Source: Closterium sp. Naga37s-1 (Eukaryota; Streptophyta; Zygnematophyceae; Desmidiales; Closteriaceae). Taken from it: a DNA stretch of 64,000 bases. Under the pieces are notes generated by a model that saw only the letters and a list, made by a program, of their open reading frames with translations, was not told the origin of the DNA and did not search any database. Below are positions 22,301 to 32,800 of this stretch, one piece after another. Positions within the stretch are counted from its first letter, which is position 1, and each line of letters opens with the position of its first letter. The stretch is taken from contig CANJKZ010000971.1 in NCBI GenBank assembly GCA_947471745.1, positions 2,414,001-2,478,000 of the forward strand, given 5' to 3'. Made by a program: the position numbers and the translations under genes.

Positions 22301-25300
22301 GTACTGTTGGGGGGGGCGGTAGGGAGGGAAGTCAGAATGGGGGAGGGATTGAGGAATGAGAGGTGAATGAGAGGTAGTCACATCACATCTGATAGTAGCC
22401 AACCAGGTGGAGCGGAAGTGCTGCATCTTGGCTGACTCGTGGCTGAAGCCAGCTGGGCCCACCAGTATTAGATGGCGCACTCGCGAGGGGTACTGCAGTA
22501 GGGGATGCAGGGAGGGGAGGTGGAGGCAAGATGAGGGAGACAGGGACGCGGAGGCAGCATAGGGAGGGAGGGAGGAATGAGGGGTAGTCACATGGCACAC
22601 CCGTGAGGGTACTGCAGTAGGGGTGGCAGGGATGGGGAGGCATGGACGGGAGGCAGCATGGGGGAAGGGAGGGGTTGGAGGATGGAGGAGGTGGCAGCAG
22701 GCAGGAAGCATTGAAGGTCAGCATGGGGAGGGGGGTTGGGAGCATGGAGGCAGGCAATGCGGAACGAGAGGTAGTGAAGAGCTGTTCACAGCCAGCCAGT
22801 GTCATGTGCCACACCCTTTTTTGAGGCACCTCAAAAGTCGTCTAATGAGGAACGAGAGGGAGTGAAGAGCTGTTCATAGCCACCACCCAGTGTCATGTGC
22901 CACACCCTGGCGCTACCACGTGGCTGGCTGGCGCGCAGCACCGGATTCGCCAACCTGAAGAGCCCTGAAGAGCCCTGAAGAGACCTGAAGAGACCTGAAG
23001 AGACCTGAAGAGCCCTGAAGAGACCTGAAGAGGCCTGAAGAGACCTGAAGAGCCCTGAAGAGCCCTGAAGAGGCCTGAAGAGCCCTGAAGAGCCCTGAAG
23101 AGGCCTGAAGAGCCCTGAAGAGGCCTGAAGAGCCCTGAAGAGCCCTGAAGAGACCTGAAGAGCCCTGAAGAGACCTGAAGAGCCCTGAAGAGACCTGAAG
23201 AGCCCTCCGTCCCAGCATCAGCACCACCTGTGTAAGCGCCCACCTTGAGCACCCTCCACTCCACCCCACCCCTTCAGCCCCCTCCGCCCCACCTTGAGCG
23301 CGTATCTTGAGGCCACGAAGCCCCCAAAGGAGTGGCCGAGCAGCACGAAGCGCCGCAGCCCCATCTCCTTCCGCCACGCCTCCAACGCCTCCACGAACCA
23401 CGTTTCCGCCTCTGCACGCACACAGGGGGGTGAGGTGGGGTGGGGGGGAGCAAGGGGGGTGTGCGGGGGGAGTGAGGGGGGAGTGAGGAGTGTGAGGCGC
23501 CGCAGCCCCATCTCCCTCCGCCACGCCTCCAACGCCTCCACGAACCATGTCTCCGCCTCTGGTTGCGCGCGCAGGGGGGGGTGAGGGGGGGGAGTGAGGG
23601 GGGAGTGAGGGGTAGTGAGGAGGGGAATGAAGGGGGGAGTGAGAAGGAAGAGAGGGCGGAAGTGTGTGGGGAAACGAGAATGGGACTGATGGGGGTCTGC
23701 CGGGCGAGTGAGAGGGGAGTGGGGGGCGAGTGAGGGGGAGTGAGGGGAGAGTGAGGGGTGCGACTGAGCGTGGCACGAACCAACGCAAGTGCGTGTCGAT
23801 GTGTGGCAGGCTGGCAGCCAATAAATCAAGAGGAGAAGAGTGCAAAACGAGCAGCTCACACGAACGCAAACGATCTGACGTGTCTCATCTACGAAGCGCC
23901 TCGACGAACAGTTTGGACGCAGAAGGACGAGAAAAGCTGCGCCTTACTGATATTGTACCTTCCGGAGAAGCGGGTGTGAATGTGGGGCGACTGGATGCTC
24001 CCCACCTGCCATGCCATGCCATGCAGCCACACGGGAATGGGAGAGGTGTTTTGATTGCATTGATTGCAACGCTCGTACCAACCAAGCAACAAGGGCTAGC
24101 TAGCGACAGCACATGCTTGATCCTTCGCCACTGCCTTGCTCCATCCCACTCCTCCCCGTACCACGCACAACGCCCATCCCTGCACATTACTCACTGTTTC
24201 CCTTCTTGCCTACGCACGTCCAACGTACATTCTCTCTTCCGCTTCATCCTATCTGCTCCCCCTCTCTGCTCTCCGTGTCTGCTCCCCGCTCTCCTCCCTC
24301 TCTCTGCTCCCCCTCTCCCCCCCGTTTCCCCTCCCTAACCACACGCAAAACGCTTCCTTCCACGCACAGCTGATCAATTCTTCCCGTGAGGCACGCACCC
24401 ACCCGAGCTGGTCGAGGGAGTAGACGTTGAAGTGCTCCGCGAGCGCGTCATAGTTGCGAAAGAAGGGACCCACCCACACACAAACTCTTCCCCGCACGCA
24501 CAGCTGGCCACTTCCTACCGTGAGGCACGCTCTCCCTGTGAGACACGCTCTCCCCGTGAGCCACGCACCCGAGCTGGTCGATGGAGTAGACGTTGAAGTG
24601 CTCTGCCAGCGCGTCGTAGTTACGAAAGAAGAACCCCAGCGCCGCGGCGTACCCGTGGATCATCACCAGGTTCGGCTTCCCGTTCACCTCCTCCTCTCTG
24701 TTCCCCCTCTCTGTTCCCCTTCTCTGCTCCCCCTCTCTCCCCTTCATCCCCGCTCCCTAACAAACTCACGCACAGCTGGCCACTTCCTCCCGTGAGCCAC
24801 GCAGCCGAGTTGGTCAAACCCAACGCACCCGAGCTGGTCGATGGAGTAGACGTTGAAGTGCTCGGCGAGGGCATCATAGTTGCGGAAGAAGAACCCCAAC
24901 GCGGCGGCGTACCCGTGGATCATCACCAGGTTCGGCTTCCCGTTCACCTCCTCTTCGTCGCCGCGCCCGTCGCCGCGGCACGTCGTCGCCCCCACCACCA
25001 GCGTGTTGATGAAGCAGTTCTCCGCCGTGTCGCCGTCACCTCCGCCGCCGCTTCCGCCGCCGCCGCCGCCGCTTCCGCCGTCGGTGTCCGCCGCCTTCTG
25101 CCAGCCCCACGACAGCGTGTCTTCCAGCGGGTTGTCTGACGGCCAGACGGTGGCTTTCTTGCGGACGGCCGGCGGGTGGCCGATGTCGATTTGGATCACG
25201 CGATGCGGGGTCCTGCGCGACGCGGGGTTGCGCATGACGGCGAAAAAGAAGGGGAAGAATGGAAGTACGCTTAGAAAAACCCATTTGATTTTACTACTCT

Positions 25301-25811
25301 CGGTAACCATGTGCACTTTAGTAAAGCAGGAATACCGTGTGGTTGAAGCAGCTATGGCGGACGGCCTGCAGAGAACATGTCTCGCTCAACATGCCACGAG
25401 AGACTGAAGGAACGCGTCATGCCTCGCTTCTAATGCCAGTGACCGAGCTGATATTCACACCTACCTAACGAGAACCTGGATTTCGCACCTAACGAACGAG
25501 AGCAGTCGGCATTCGCACGAGCGCAGCTCGAGATCGCTGGCGGGGCACCAGCGGAGCATGTTGAACGCCCAGTCCAGCGCGCCCAGCCCCACTGGCAGCG
25601 GATCGTCGTCGCCGTTATCGTTACCGTCTGCCGCCTCGTTCGCGTAGCCCTGCCGGTAAGTCTGTAGCTGCTGCTGCTGTTGATCGTAGTGATGGTGATG
25701 GTGGTGGTGGTGATGATGGTGGTGATGGTGCTTTTTCGACGTGCTAACGGGTAGCACGTCGAGCTCTCGAAGCTCTTGCTTGCAGTGCTGTTTCGGCCGG
25801 TGAAGTACCAT
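19399..25811 (-). CDS. Alpha/beta hydrolase, CGI-58/ABHD5-like acyltransferase-lipase
   Basis: Nine exons: 25489-25811, 24829-25212, 23959-24005, 23293-23411, 22155-22303, 21642-21754, 20719-20818, 20210-20333 and 19399-19641. They sum to 1602 nt (533 residues) with every phase consistent. The order matches Arabidopsis At4g24160: LVMIHGYAAALGFFFRN, VYSIDQLGWGASSRP, GHSFGGFVASRYALK (nucleophile elbow), HLILVGPAGFS, FIFSLGAFARRPLID, TTFIYGEQD, VGHMLFLEKP. Known relatives act as lysophosphatidate acyltransferase and lipase in lipid-droplet and phospholipid homeostasis. The acyltransferase HX4D box here reads HMLFLE (D to E). The N-terminus has a run of 14 His and a polyGln. Exons 2, 4, 5, 6, 7 and 8 all have extra partial copies. 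Confidence 0.92.
19865..20075 (-). repeat. Two extra copies of hydrolase exon 8 end and donor
   Basis: Partial copies near 19995-20070 and 19865-19915 repeat the last 50-70 bases of exon 8 (AKQMPVPAEVF, VRE) with its donor, downstream of the full exon at 20210-20333. Confidence 0.88.
20887..21202. mobile_element. hAT-type MITE with 8-bp target duplication
   Basis: A 316-bp element begins TAGGGTTGAGCAA and ends TTGCTCATCCCTA, inverted repeats with one mismatch, and is flanked by GGCGTGAG at 20879-20886 and 21203-21210. The interior is made of GTTCG/CGAAC palindromic motifs (GAACACGAACGTGTTCG and similar). There is no coding capacity. An 8-bp duplication and TAGGG ends are typical of hAT elements. 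It lies in the intron between an extra exon 7 copy and exon 7 itself. Confidence 0.92.
21215..21415 (-). repeat. Two extra copies of hydrolase exon 7 start
   Basis: Copies at about 21215-21275 and 21345-21415 repeat the acceptor and about 55 bases of exon 7 (DYIYQ, SGEQC), the working exon being 20719-20818. The hAT MITE inserted beside the nearer copy, so the duplications probably predate the MITE. Confidence 0.88.
21845..22005 (-). repeat. Extra copies of hydrolase exon 6 start
   Basis: A near-perfect copy of the first 75 bases of exon 6 (codons for WLGPWSRDIVKSATTQRW) lies at about 21845-21918, and a shorter, worn copy at 21968-22004. The working exon is 21642-21754. Confidence 0.85.
22390..22620 (-). 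repeat. Extra copies of hydrolase exon 5 start
   Basis: The first 90 bases of exon 5 (codons for YPSRVRHLILVGPAGFSHES) are repeated at about 22405-22500, and a fragment at 22590-22620. The working exon is 22155-22303. Confidence 0.88.
22758..22906. repeat. Direct repeat around a TTTTGAG palindrome
   Basis: Two copies of a roughly 60-bp stretch (each ending CAGTGTCATGTGCCACACCCT) flank TTTTGAGGCACCTCAAAA at 22819-22836, whose 8-bp arms are perfect. It lies in the hydrolase intron 4. Confidence 0.88.
22954..23206. repeat. 10-bp minisatellite, about 25 copies
   Basis: The unit is CTGAAGAGCC, alternating with CTGAAGAGAC and CTGAAGAGGC, in the intron between hydrolase exons 4 and 5. It reads as SSGLFRALQG on the minus strand because no frame has a stop, but it is not needed for the protein. 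Confidence 0.95.
23485..23575 (-). repeat. Extra copy of hydrolase exon 4 start
   Basis: The acceptor and 70 coding bases of exon 4 (ETWFVEALEAWR, EMGLRR) are repeated about 160 bp upstream in gene order of the working copy (23293-23411). Confidence 0.9.
24405..24710 (-). repeat. Extra copies of hydrolase exon 2 end and donor
   Basis: The last 120 bases of exon 2 (GKPNLVMIHGYAA, FFRNYDALAEHFNVYS) recur at about 24575-24700 and the last 60 at 24405-24470, each with the donor, downstream of the working exon (24829-25212). Confidence 0.9.
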
Positions 25812-26831
25812 CTGTAACCCTGGTACGCCCGCTGTCTATTCTAGCAGCTCGGGATATATCTGTCCCTTCTATGCAAAAGAGGTCGGCACTGGATAAATTC
25901 CCGAGACTGATGGAACGCTTTGTGGTCACTGTCGGGACGATAAAGAACGTCGTTATCGTCGTTGACGGTGACTGGGAGGCTGGGAACGGCTAGTCCGAGT
26001 GCGAAGAGGATCCCGCCTTCGGCGCCAGCACAGTACCGTGTCTAATTCAAGGCGGAATGCAATCACACGGAAAAAATGGCGGACGAGAGGCAGGTGAGTT
26101 AAGAATCTCAAGACTACCCCGCAACCGCAACCCCACCCTCGAGACTGGCTGGACTATCTTTCTATCGTAAGTGTTGTATTGGACGTTGTCCTGAAATGCA
26201 GAAGGAATTGGAACCACAAACAGCAAACTAGGAACTATCGAGGGCTGTTGGCAGGCTGGCGAAGGGAACCAAGGAGAGGAAGGTTCAGGTCCGGGAATCG
26301 ACGGACAAGAGGGGTCCAAGAAACTGACGGGGCAGAAAGTTCCGTCCGTCTGCTTCTGCACGTGAGCCTTGTCGTTGAGGCACGGGAGTCGATTGGTTAC
26401 GTGTTTCGCAATGGTGTCGCAGGATCTCGTCAGCTGGGGAGTAGTGGAAGGCGCTGCTTGCCGTGTGCTTGGTGTGCGGCTGACATCGCTCAAGGTGTAG
26501 CCGTTTTGACGGTCGCTTGCAGACCTGACACGCCGCGCCCCAGCCAGCAACACACCTCCGCTGAGGTGGCTCGGCTCGAATAAGATTGGCTGGCGCCCCA
26601 AACCGACCAATGCAACCGCCATTCTGGTTGCCTCGATAACGAGTGGGTACCTCACGACAAGCAGGGCCGCCGAGACTGGCGCAGCAACGATCACATATGG
26701 AGGTACACTTAGAAAAATTACACCTTCGGAACTTGCTCTTACTAAGTGAAACGGGTGGTAATGATTCGATGAACTTGAATTTTAGCAAATGGTCTTTAAC
26801 CAAAATAATCTACAGATGCATATTAGTCATA
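25812..26831. other. Intergenic between hydrolase start and receptor kinase end
   Basis: No gene recognised. It should hold the hydrolase promoter near 25820-26050. Longer open frames at 26047-26694 (minus) and 26179-26583 (plus) overlap each other and look like chance. Confidence 0.4.
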
Positions 26832-29800
26832 CTAGTTACGTGAAAACACCATCCCTCCCTTCGTCACAGCTCGCTCGATCTTCTGATGGCACAAAGGGCA
26901 CTGCTTCTTCCGCGACACAAGCAGCGACGCACACTGCTCGCACGTAACATTGTGCGAGCACGGCTGAACAGTCGTGTTACGCGGATGCTCATGGCAAATC
27001 AGGCACTTCGCCATAGGAAACGATGGCCTGGGTGAGCCACCAGCACCGTGCTCACCATTCTCTGCCAAACCCGACGAGGGCGGAGAAGCAGACTTGAACG
27101 GCCCAGCATGCGGCTTCCCCTGGCTCTTCCATTGCTCGGCGAGGTCTATGAGAGGGACCAGCGATCCAAGGACTTGCGTCATCGTTGGCCGGAAGGACGG
27201 CTCGGATTGCACGCACACTGCCGCAACAGTGGCCAGGTGGTGGAAGCTGGTTGGTGGAAAGCGGTTCCGAAATGCCGGGTCGGCAATGGCGAGTGTCTCA
27301 TCCCTGCCGATGAGCGGCACAGCCTGGTGTGACAAAAGGGGGTGGAGACATGGGATTTTGTTTCTTTATTCATAAGCGAGAGTTTGCTTGGCGAGGTCGG
27401 CGATGGCGAGCCGCTCGTCCCTGTCGATGAGCGGCACGGCCTGGTGTGGTGGGGCTGGTGGGGAGAAATGCAAGCGAGATGGGTGAGGGAAATGGGTGCA
27501 TGGGGACATAGTGAGTGAAGACGGTCTATGATGTATGGGTGGGGAGGGAGTGACAAGCATGGCATGAGAGTGGCATAATAAGGACATTATTGGAAGCGTG
27601 GGTGGGGGCAGGAGGGAAGCACAGGGCGCGTTTAGCAGCCTGTTGAATTAGCACACAAGTGAGGGAATGTAACCCGACTCAGAATCAGACCACAACAGAG
27701 TGGAAACTTTTCTTGAATGAATAGATCGGAACGCACTCATCAAGAAAGGTAAACACACCCAAGAGACAAGGGACTGTTCGTCGGGTCGCTTGGAGAGGTC
27801 GATGGGTCGCCGCCCCGTGATGAGCTCCAGCAGGATCACCCCAAAGCTGTACACGTCACTGCGCTGCGTGTTCACACCGAACAGCACCCCTCTGCACCGC
27901 ACACAGCACACATGAAGCAGAAAAAGGACAGGTGCAGTTGGGACACGAATTAGGAAAAAGACCCAAAATAAAACTTCCACATCGGTATCCACACCCATGA
28001 CTACCACACTCAAATCCTCCCAAATCACTCAATTCCTTCCCCCCCCTTCTTGTTGCAAGCACCTACTCTGGAGCGAGGTACCCGAACGTGCCGGTGGCTC
28101 TGCCGCCCCGCCTGGTGGGAAGAGCATCCTCCGCCAGGCGAGACAGACAATAGTCCGTGACCTGCACGGGGGAGTGGGGACAGGGGACAAGGGGAGAGGG
28201 ATGGGGAGGGAAGAGGACACACATCGACGAGTGTGATACCTGAAGGCTCTGCCGCCCCGCTTGGTAGGAAGAGCGTCCTCTGCCAGGCGAGAGAGACAAT
28301 AGTCCGTGACCTGCACGGGGGAGGCAGGGGGAGGGGAGGGGAGCAAGGGGGGGAGGAGGGGGAGGAGGAAAGGAAGAGGGGGAGGTGAGGAGGGGAAAGG
28401 GGAGAGGGAGACGCACACACCCACCGCCCACACGCACTGCCCACACCCATTGCCAGCATCCACTGCCCACACCCATTGCCAGCATCCACTGCCCACACCC
28501 ATTGCCAGCATCCACTGCCCACACCCACTTTTGAGACGTCTCAGAACTGACCTTGGCGTTCCCCGAGTTATCAAGCAGCACGTTAGCGCTCTTGAGGTTC
28601 GCATGCACCGCCCGCACCCACCGCCGCCCATCCCTCACCACCACCTCCTCCTTCCCCCCACCGCCCTCCCCTTCACCCTCCTCCCCCTCTCCGCCCATCC
28701 CCATCCCACCAACACCGCCCCCCACGCCGCTCTCAAACTCCCCACTGCTGCTGTAGCTATCGCTGTCGCTCGGCCCATCCCGTTGACTCAAAGTCACAAG
28801 AAACTCCTCCTCCCCTTCCCCGTACCCCTCCCCCTCTCCCTCCCCTTCGAGGGGGCTCTCCTGCAGCGTGTCCAGCTTGTGGGGGGAACCACCAAGAGAC
28901 GAGGGCAGGGAGCTGTGGGGGGAGGCAAAGGCACCATTGGGACCATCAGTATTACTCTGCAACGAGTCAGAGGAGGCGTTAGGGGGCGTGAGGCGGGCAG
29001 TGGAGTTGGAGCTGTAGCCGGGGTTTGTGGTGTAGGGTGAGGTGGATGAAGCTGATTGGCCGGTTGCTGCTGCTGGGTGGCCGTGGGACGGGTCCTGGGC
29101 GGCAGTGGCTTCATGGGGGTGGGCGAGGGGGGAGGCAGGGCCGATGGGCACGAGGCGCTGGTGCAGGCTCTGCAGGCCCCTCGCCACGGCAACTGCAATC
29201 TTCACCCTGTGCGCCCAGTCCAGACGCCCAGAGCCTGCCATGGCGTGGAGGGGCGGAGGGGCAGAGTAAGGGGTGTGTGAGATGGGTGCAGTGCAGGCTC
29301 TGCAGGCCTCTGGCTACCGCCGCCACGGCGATCTTCACCCTGTGCGCCCAATCCAGCCGACCTGAGCCTGCCATGGCGTGGAGGAGCAGAGGGACGGAAG
29401 AGGGGTGGGGAGGCAGGACAGGGGGTTAAAGATGGGTGCAAGCTCTGCAGGCCTCTGGCCACTGCCACGGCGATTTTCACCCTGTGCGCCCAGTCCAACC
29501 TCCCCGAGCCTGGCATGGAGTGGAGGAGCAGAGGGACGGAAGAGGGGGGGCGTGAGATGGGTGCAGGCTCTGCAGGCCCCTCGCCACGGCCACGGCGATC
29601 TCACCCTGTTGCTGTGGGTATGTGTGTGATGTGCTTGCCACCCTGTGCTGGTCGCCACTCTTCATGCTCACCAGCACAGGTGGAAAATACAGCCCCCCCA
29701 CACAGCACAGACCCGAGCAGAACAGCACAGCACCCCACAGCACCGCAAAGCACCACACCGCACCACACCGCACGTATCATGCAGGTGGTCGTGCAGGCTG

Positions 29801-32800
29801 CCGTTGGGCACAAACTCATAAGCCAGCACGGCACTGACTCCGTCTGTGGAGTAGCCCAGCAGTGGCACCACATGCGGGCAGCTCAACACAGCACCGCACA
29901 GAACCGCACAGCACCCCACAGAACCACACCGCACGTACCGTGCAGGTGGTCGTGCAAGCTGCCATTGGGGACAAACTCATACGCCAGCACGGCACTGACT
30001 CCGTCCGTGGAGTAGCCCAGCAGTGGCACCACGTGGGGACAGCGCAACACAGCACCGCACAGAACCGCACAGCACCACAGCACAGCACAGCACGTACCGT
30101 GCAGGTGGTCGTGCAAGCTGCCATTGGGGACAAACTCATACGCCAGCACGGCACTGACTCCGTCCGTGGAGTAGCCCAGCAGTGGCACCACGTGGGGACA
30201 ACGCAACACAGCACCGCACAGCACCACAGCACAGCACAGCACGTACCGTGCAGGTGGTCGTGCAAGCTGCCATTGGGGACAAACTCATACGCCAGCACGG
30301 CACTGACTCCGTCCGTGGAGTAGCCCAGCAGTGGCACCACGTGGGGACAACGCATGAGAGAGAACGCCTCCACCTGTGGGGGGTAGAGGGTGTGGGGAAG
30401 GGAAGGAGAGGGTGAGGGCGCGAAGAAGGAGTTTCGAGACCCAACACGTGGGCAGTGCACGAATAAGAGCCCTTCAACACGGCACTGACTCCGTCCGTGG
30501 AGTAACCCAGCAGCGGCACCACGTGGGGGCAGCGCATGAGAGAGAGCGCCTCCACCTGAAGGGGGTGGAAAGGGGTGGAGCGGGAAAGGGCACAGAGAAG
30601 AAGTGTTGAGACCCGTGACATAGGCAGTGCACGAGTGGGAGCACCTCAAGTCATACGCCAGCACGGCACTGACGCCCTCTGTGGAGTAGCCAAGCAGAGG
30701 CACCACGTGGGGGCAGCGCATGAGAGAGAGAGCGCCTCCACCTGCGTGGGTGGGGGAAGTAGGGAAGGCGTGGCGGAAGAGTGGAGAGGAATGGCCGATG
30801 TGGGGAAAGGGAGATTCGACCTACGAACAGGTCAAGCGTCAGCACGTTGGGCAGAGTGGCTTTGTACACGCACCCGAACACCCAAGCACAAGCCATGCAA
30901 GCACAACACAAAACACGCAAGGATAACACGAACCACAAGAGACAAACCACCCACCTGCTGCACGAACAGCTTCCTGGCAGATTCCCTGGACACCCCTGCT
31001 TGGCCTCCCCCTCTCCCACCTCCGGCGCCCCCCGCTCGCCCCACGTCTCCCCCAGCAACGAACAGGTCAAGCCTCTTGATAGCAAGCCTTAGTCCGTTGG
31101 GCAGAGTGGCTTTTTACACTCGCCCTAACGTGCCCATGGAAGCACAAGACATGCGAGCACAGCACAAAGCACGCAAGCACAACACGAACCACAAGAGACA
31201 AACCACCCACCTGCTGCACGAACAGCTTCCTGGCAGCTTCCCTGGACACCCCTGCTTGCCCACCCCCTCGCCCTCCTCCGGCGCCCCCCGCTCGCCCCAC
31301 GTCTCCCCCAGCAACGAACAGGTCGAGCCTCTTGATAGCAAGCCTTAGTCCGTTGGGCAGAGTGGCTTTATACACGCGCCCGAACGTGCCCCTTCCCAGA
31401 AGGTTCTTCTCGCTGAAGCGGTGCGTGGCGGCCTCGATGGCCGTGTAGCTTATATCGAGTGCGCCTGCAGCGAGGATGGCTTCTGGGTCGGGGATGAGGC
31501 GAGCAAAGGCTGGGAGGTGAGCACGTGGGGATTGGAGGGTTGGGAGAGTGAGAAGAGGCCATGGGGAAAGCAGGAGGAAGGGAGGTTGGGATGTAAGAGA
31601 TGCTGAGGGCTTCAATCGCGAGTAAGGGGTTGGGGATGTGGATAGGCTGAGATAAGGATGGCTGTGGAACAAGGAAAGATAAATGAGCAGGAACGAGGAG
31701 GAAGAAGTTAGGAGCAAAATGAGGGATGGGAGAAGAGGGAATACGGAAGGATGTAGAACATTGAAAGGTGTCTGAGTGGCACCTAAAAAGCTCACCCGGG
31801 GATAACATGTGCGGGACGAGAGCGTGATCTTTTAATACAACAGCTGTTTTGCCATCATAAGTCCGCATATGGTATCCTTGAGTTTACTCAAAATCCAACT
31901 CATCTAGGGGAAACGTACCTTTGCTTCCAAGCGCCTTGCGGAACCCATTCAGCTTCACCATCCCTCCATCCAACCCCTTCCCTCCAAACACCCGCAGATT
32001 CGCCGCGAACAGCTTCCCCCCACCCTTGCCGCCGCCGCTGCTCGCGCTGTCGCTCCTGCGGTGCTTCCTTCTGCCGCCACAGCAGGAGGATGGGCAGAAG
32101 AGCAGGACTGCAGCAATGGCGGCAGTGGCGGCAGCAGCTGCGGCAGCAAGAGCAATGGCTACAATGAGGGGAGTGGAAAGGCCAGAAGAAGGAGCAGAAT
32201 CAGCAGTGCTCGTGCTGCTGTTACTGGAAGAACCCGCAGTTGATACAGGCCAGCCGTCCACAGGGGGTGCCCCAGCCGCAGCAGCATAAGGGTCATCAGA
32301 AACGGTGACGGTGTTGCCAGTGACGTTGCTGCTGCTGCTGCTGCTGCTCCTGCTGTTGTTGGGCATCTGAACATCGCCCACGTGAAAGAACACCCCAAAG
32401 AGAGAAGGCCCGTCAGGAATCTTCTCAGCCCAAGAACCACCAGGAGGGGTACCACCCCTACCGCCATTCCCCCTTCCCAAACCCTTTCCCCGTCTCCCAT
32501 ACCCACCAGTACCGTTCTGGGAACCCTCAGAACCGTTCCGCACTGCACCAGGACCCGGCGGCACCAAATCCAGGTCAAACGCGCCCCGGCCGATGGCTTC
32601 GAGGTGCGTTTTTATTTGCTCTTCCTCGTCGGGGAGGAAACCGTCGAAGCCGGGGCGGGGGTAGACCGTGAGCACCACGCCTGTGAGGTCGCGGCCGGGA
32701 GTGACGGCCACGGCGGTGGCGATGTTGCTGCGCGCCAGCAGCACCAGGAGGCTCCCTGCGAAGCGGGCCAGTGCAGGCGGGGCGAACAGCGTCGCCACCG

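Noticed and set aside
22913..23869. 318-codon minus-strand frame with SSGLFRALQG repeats
   Set aside because: It fuses intron, minisatellite and an exon of the ABHD5-like gene; the spliced model with family homology explains the coding part.
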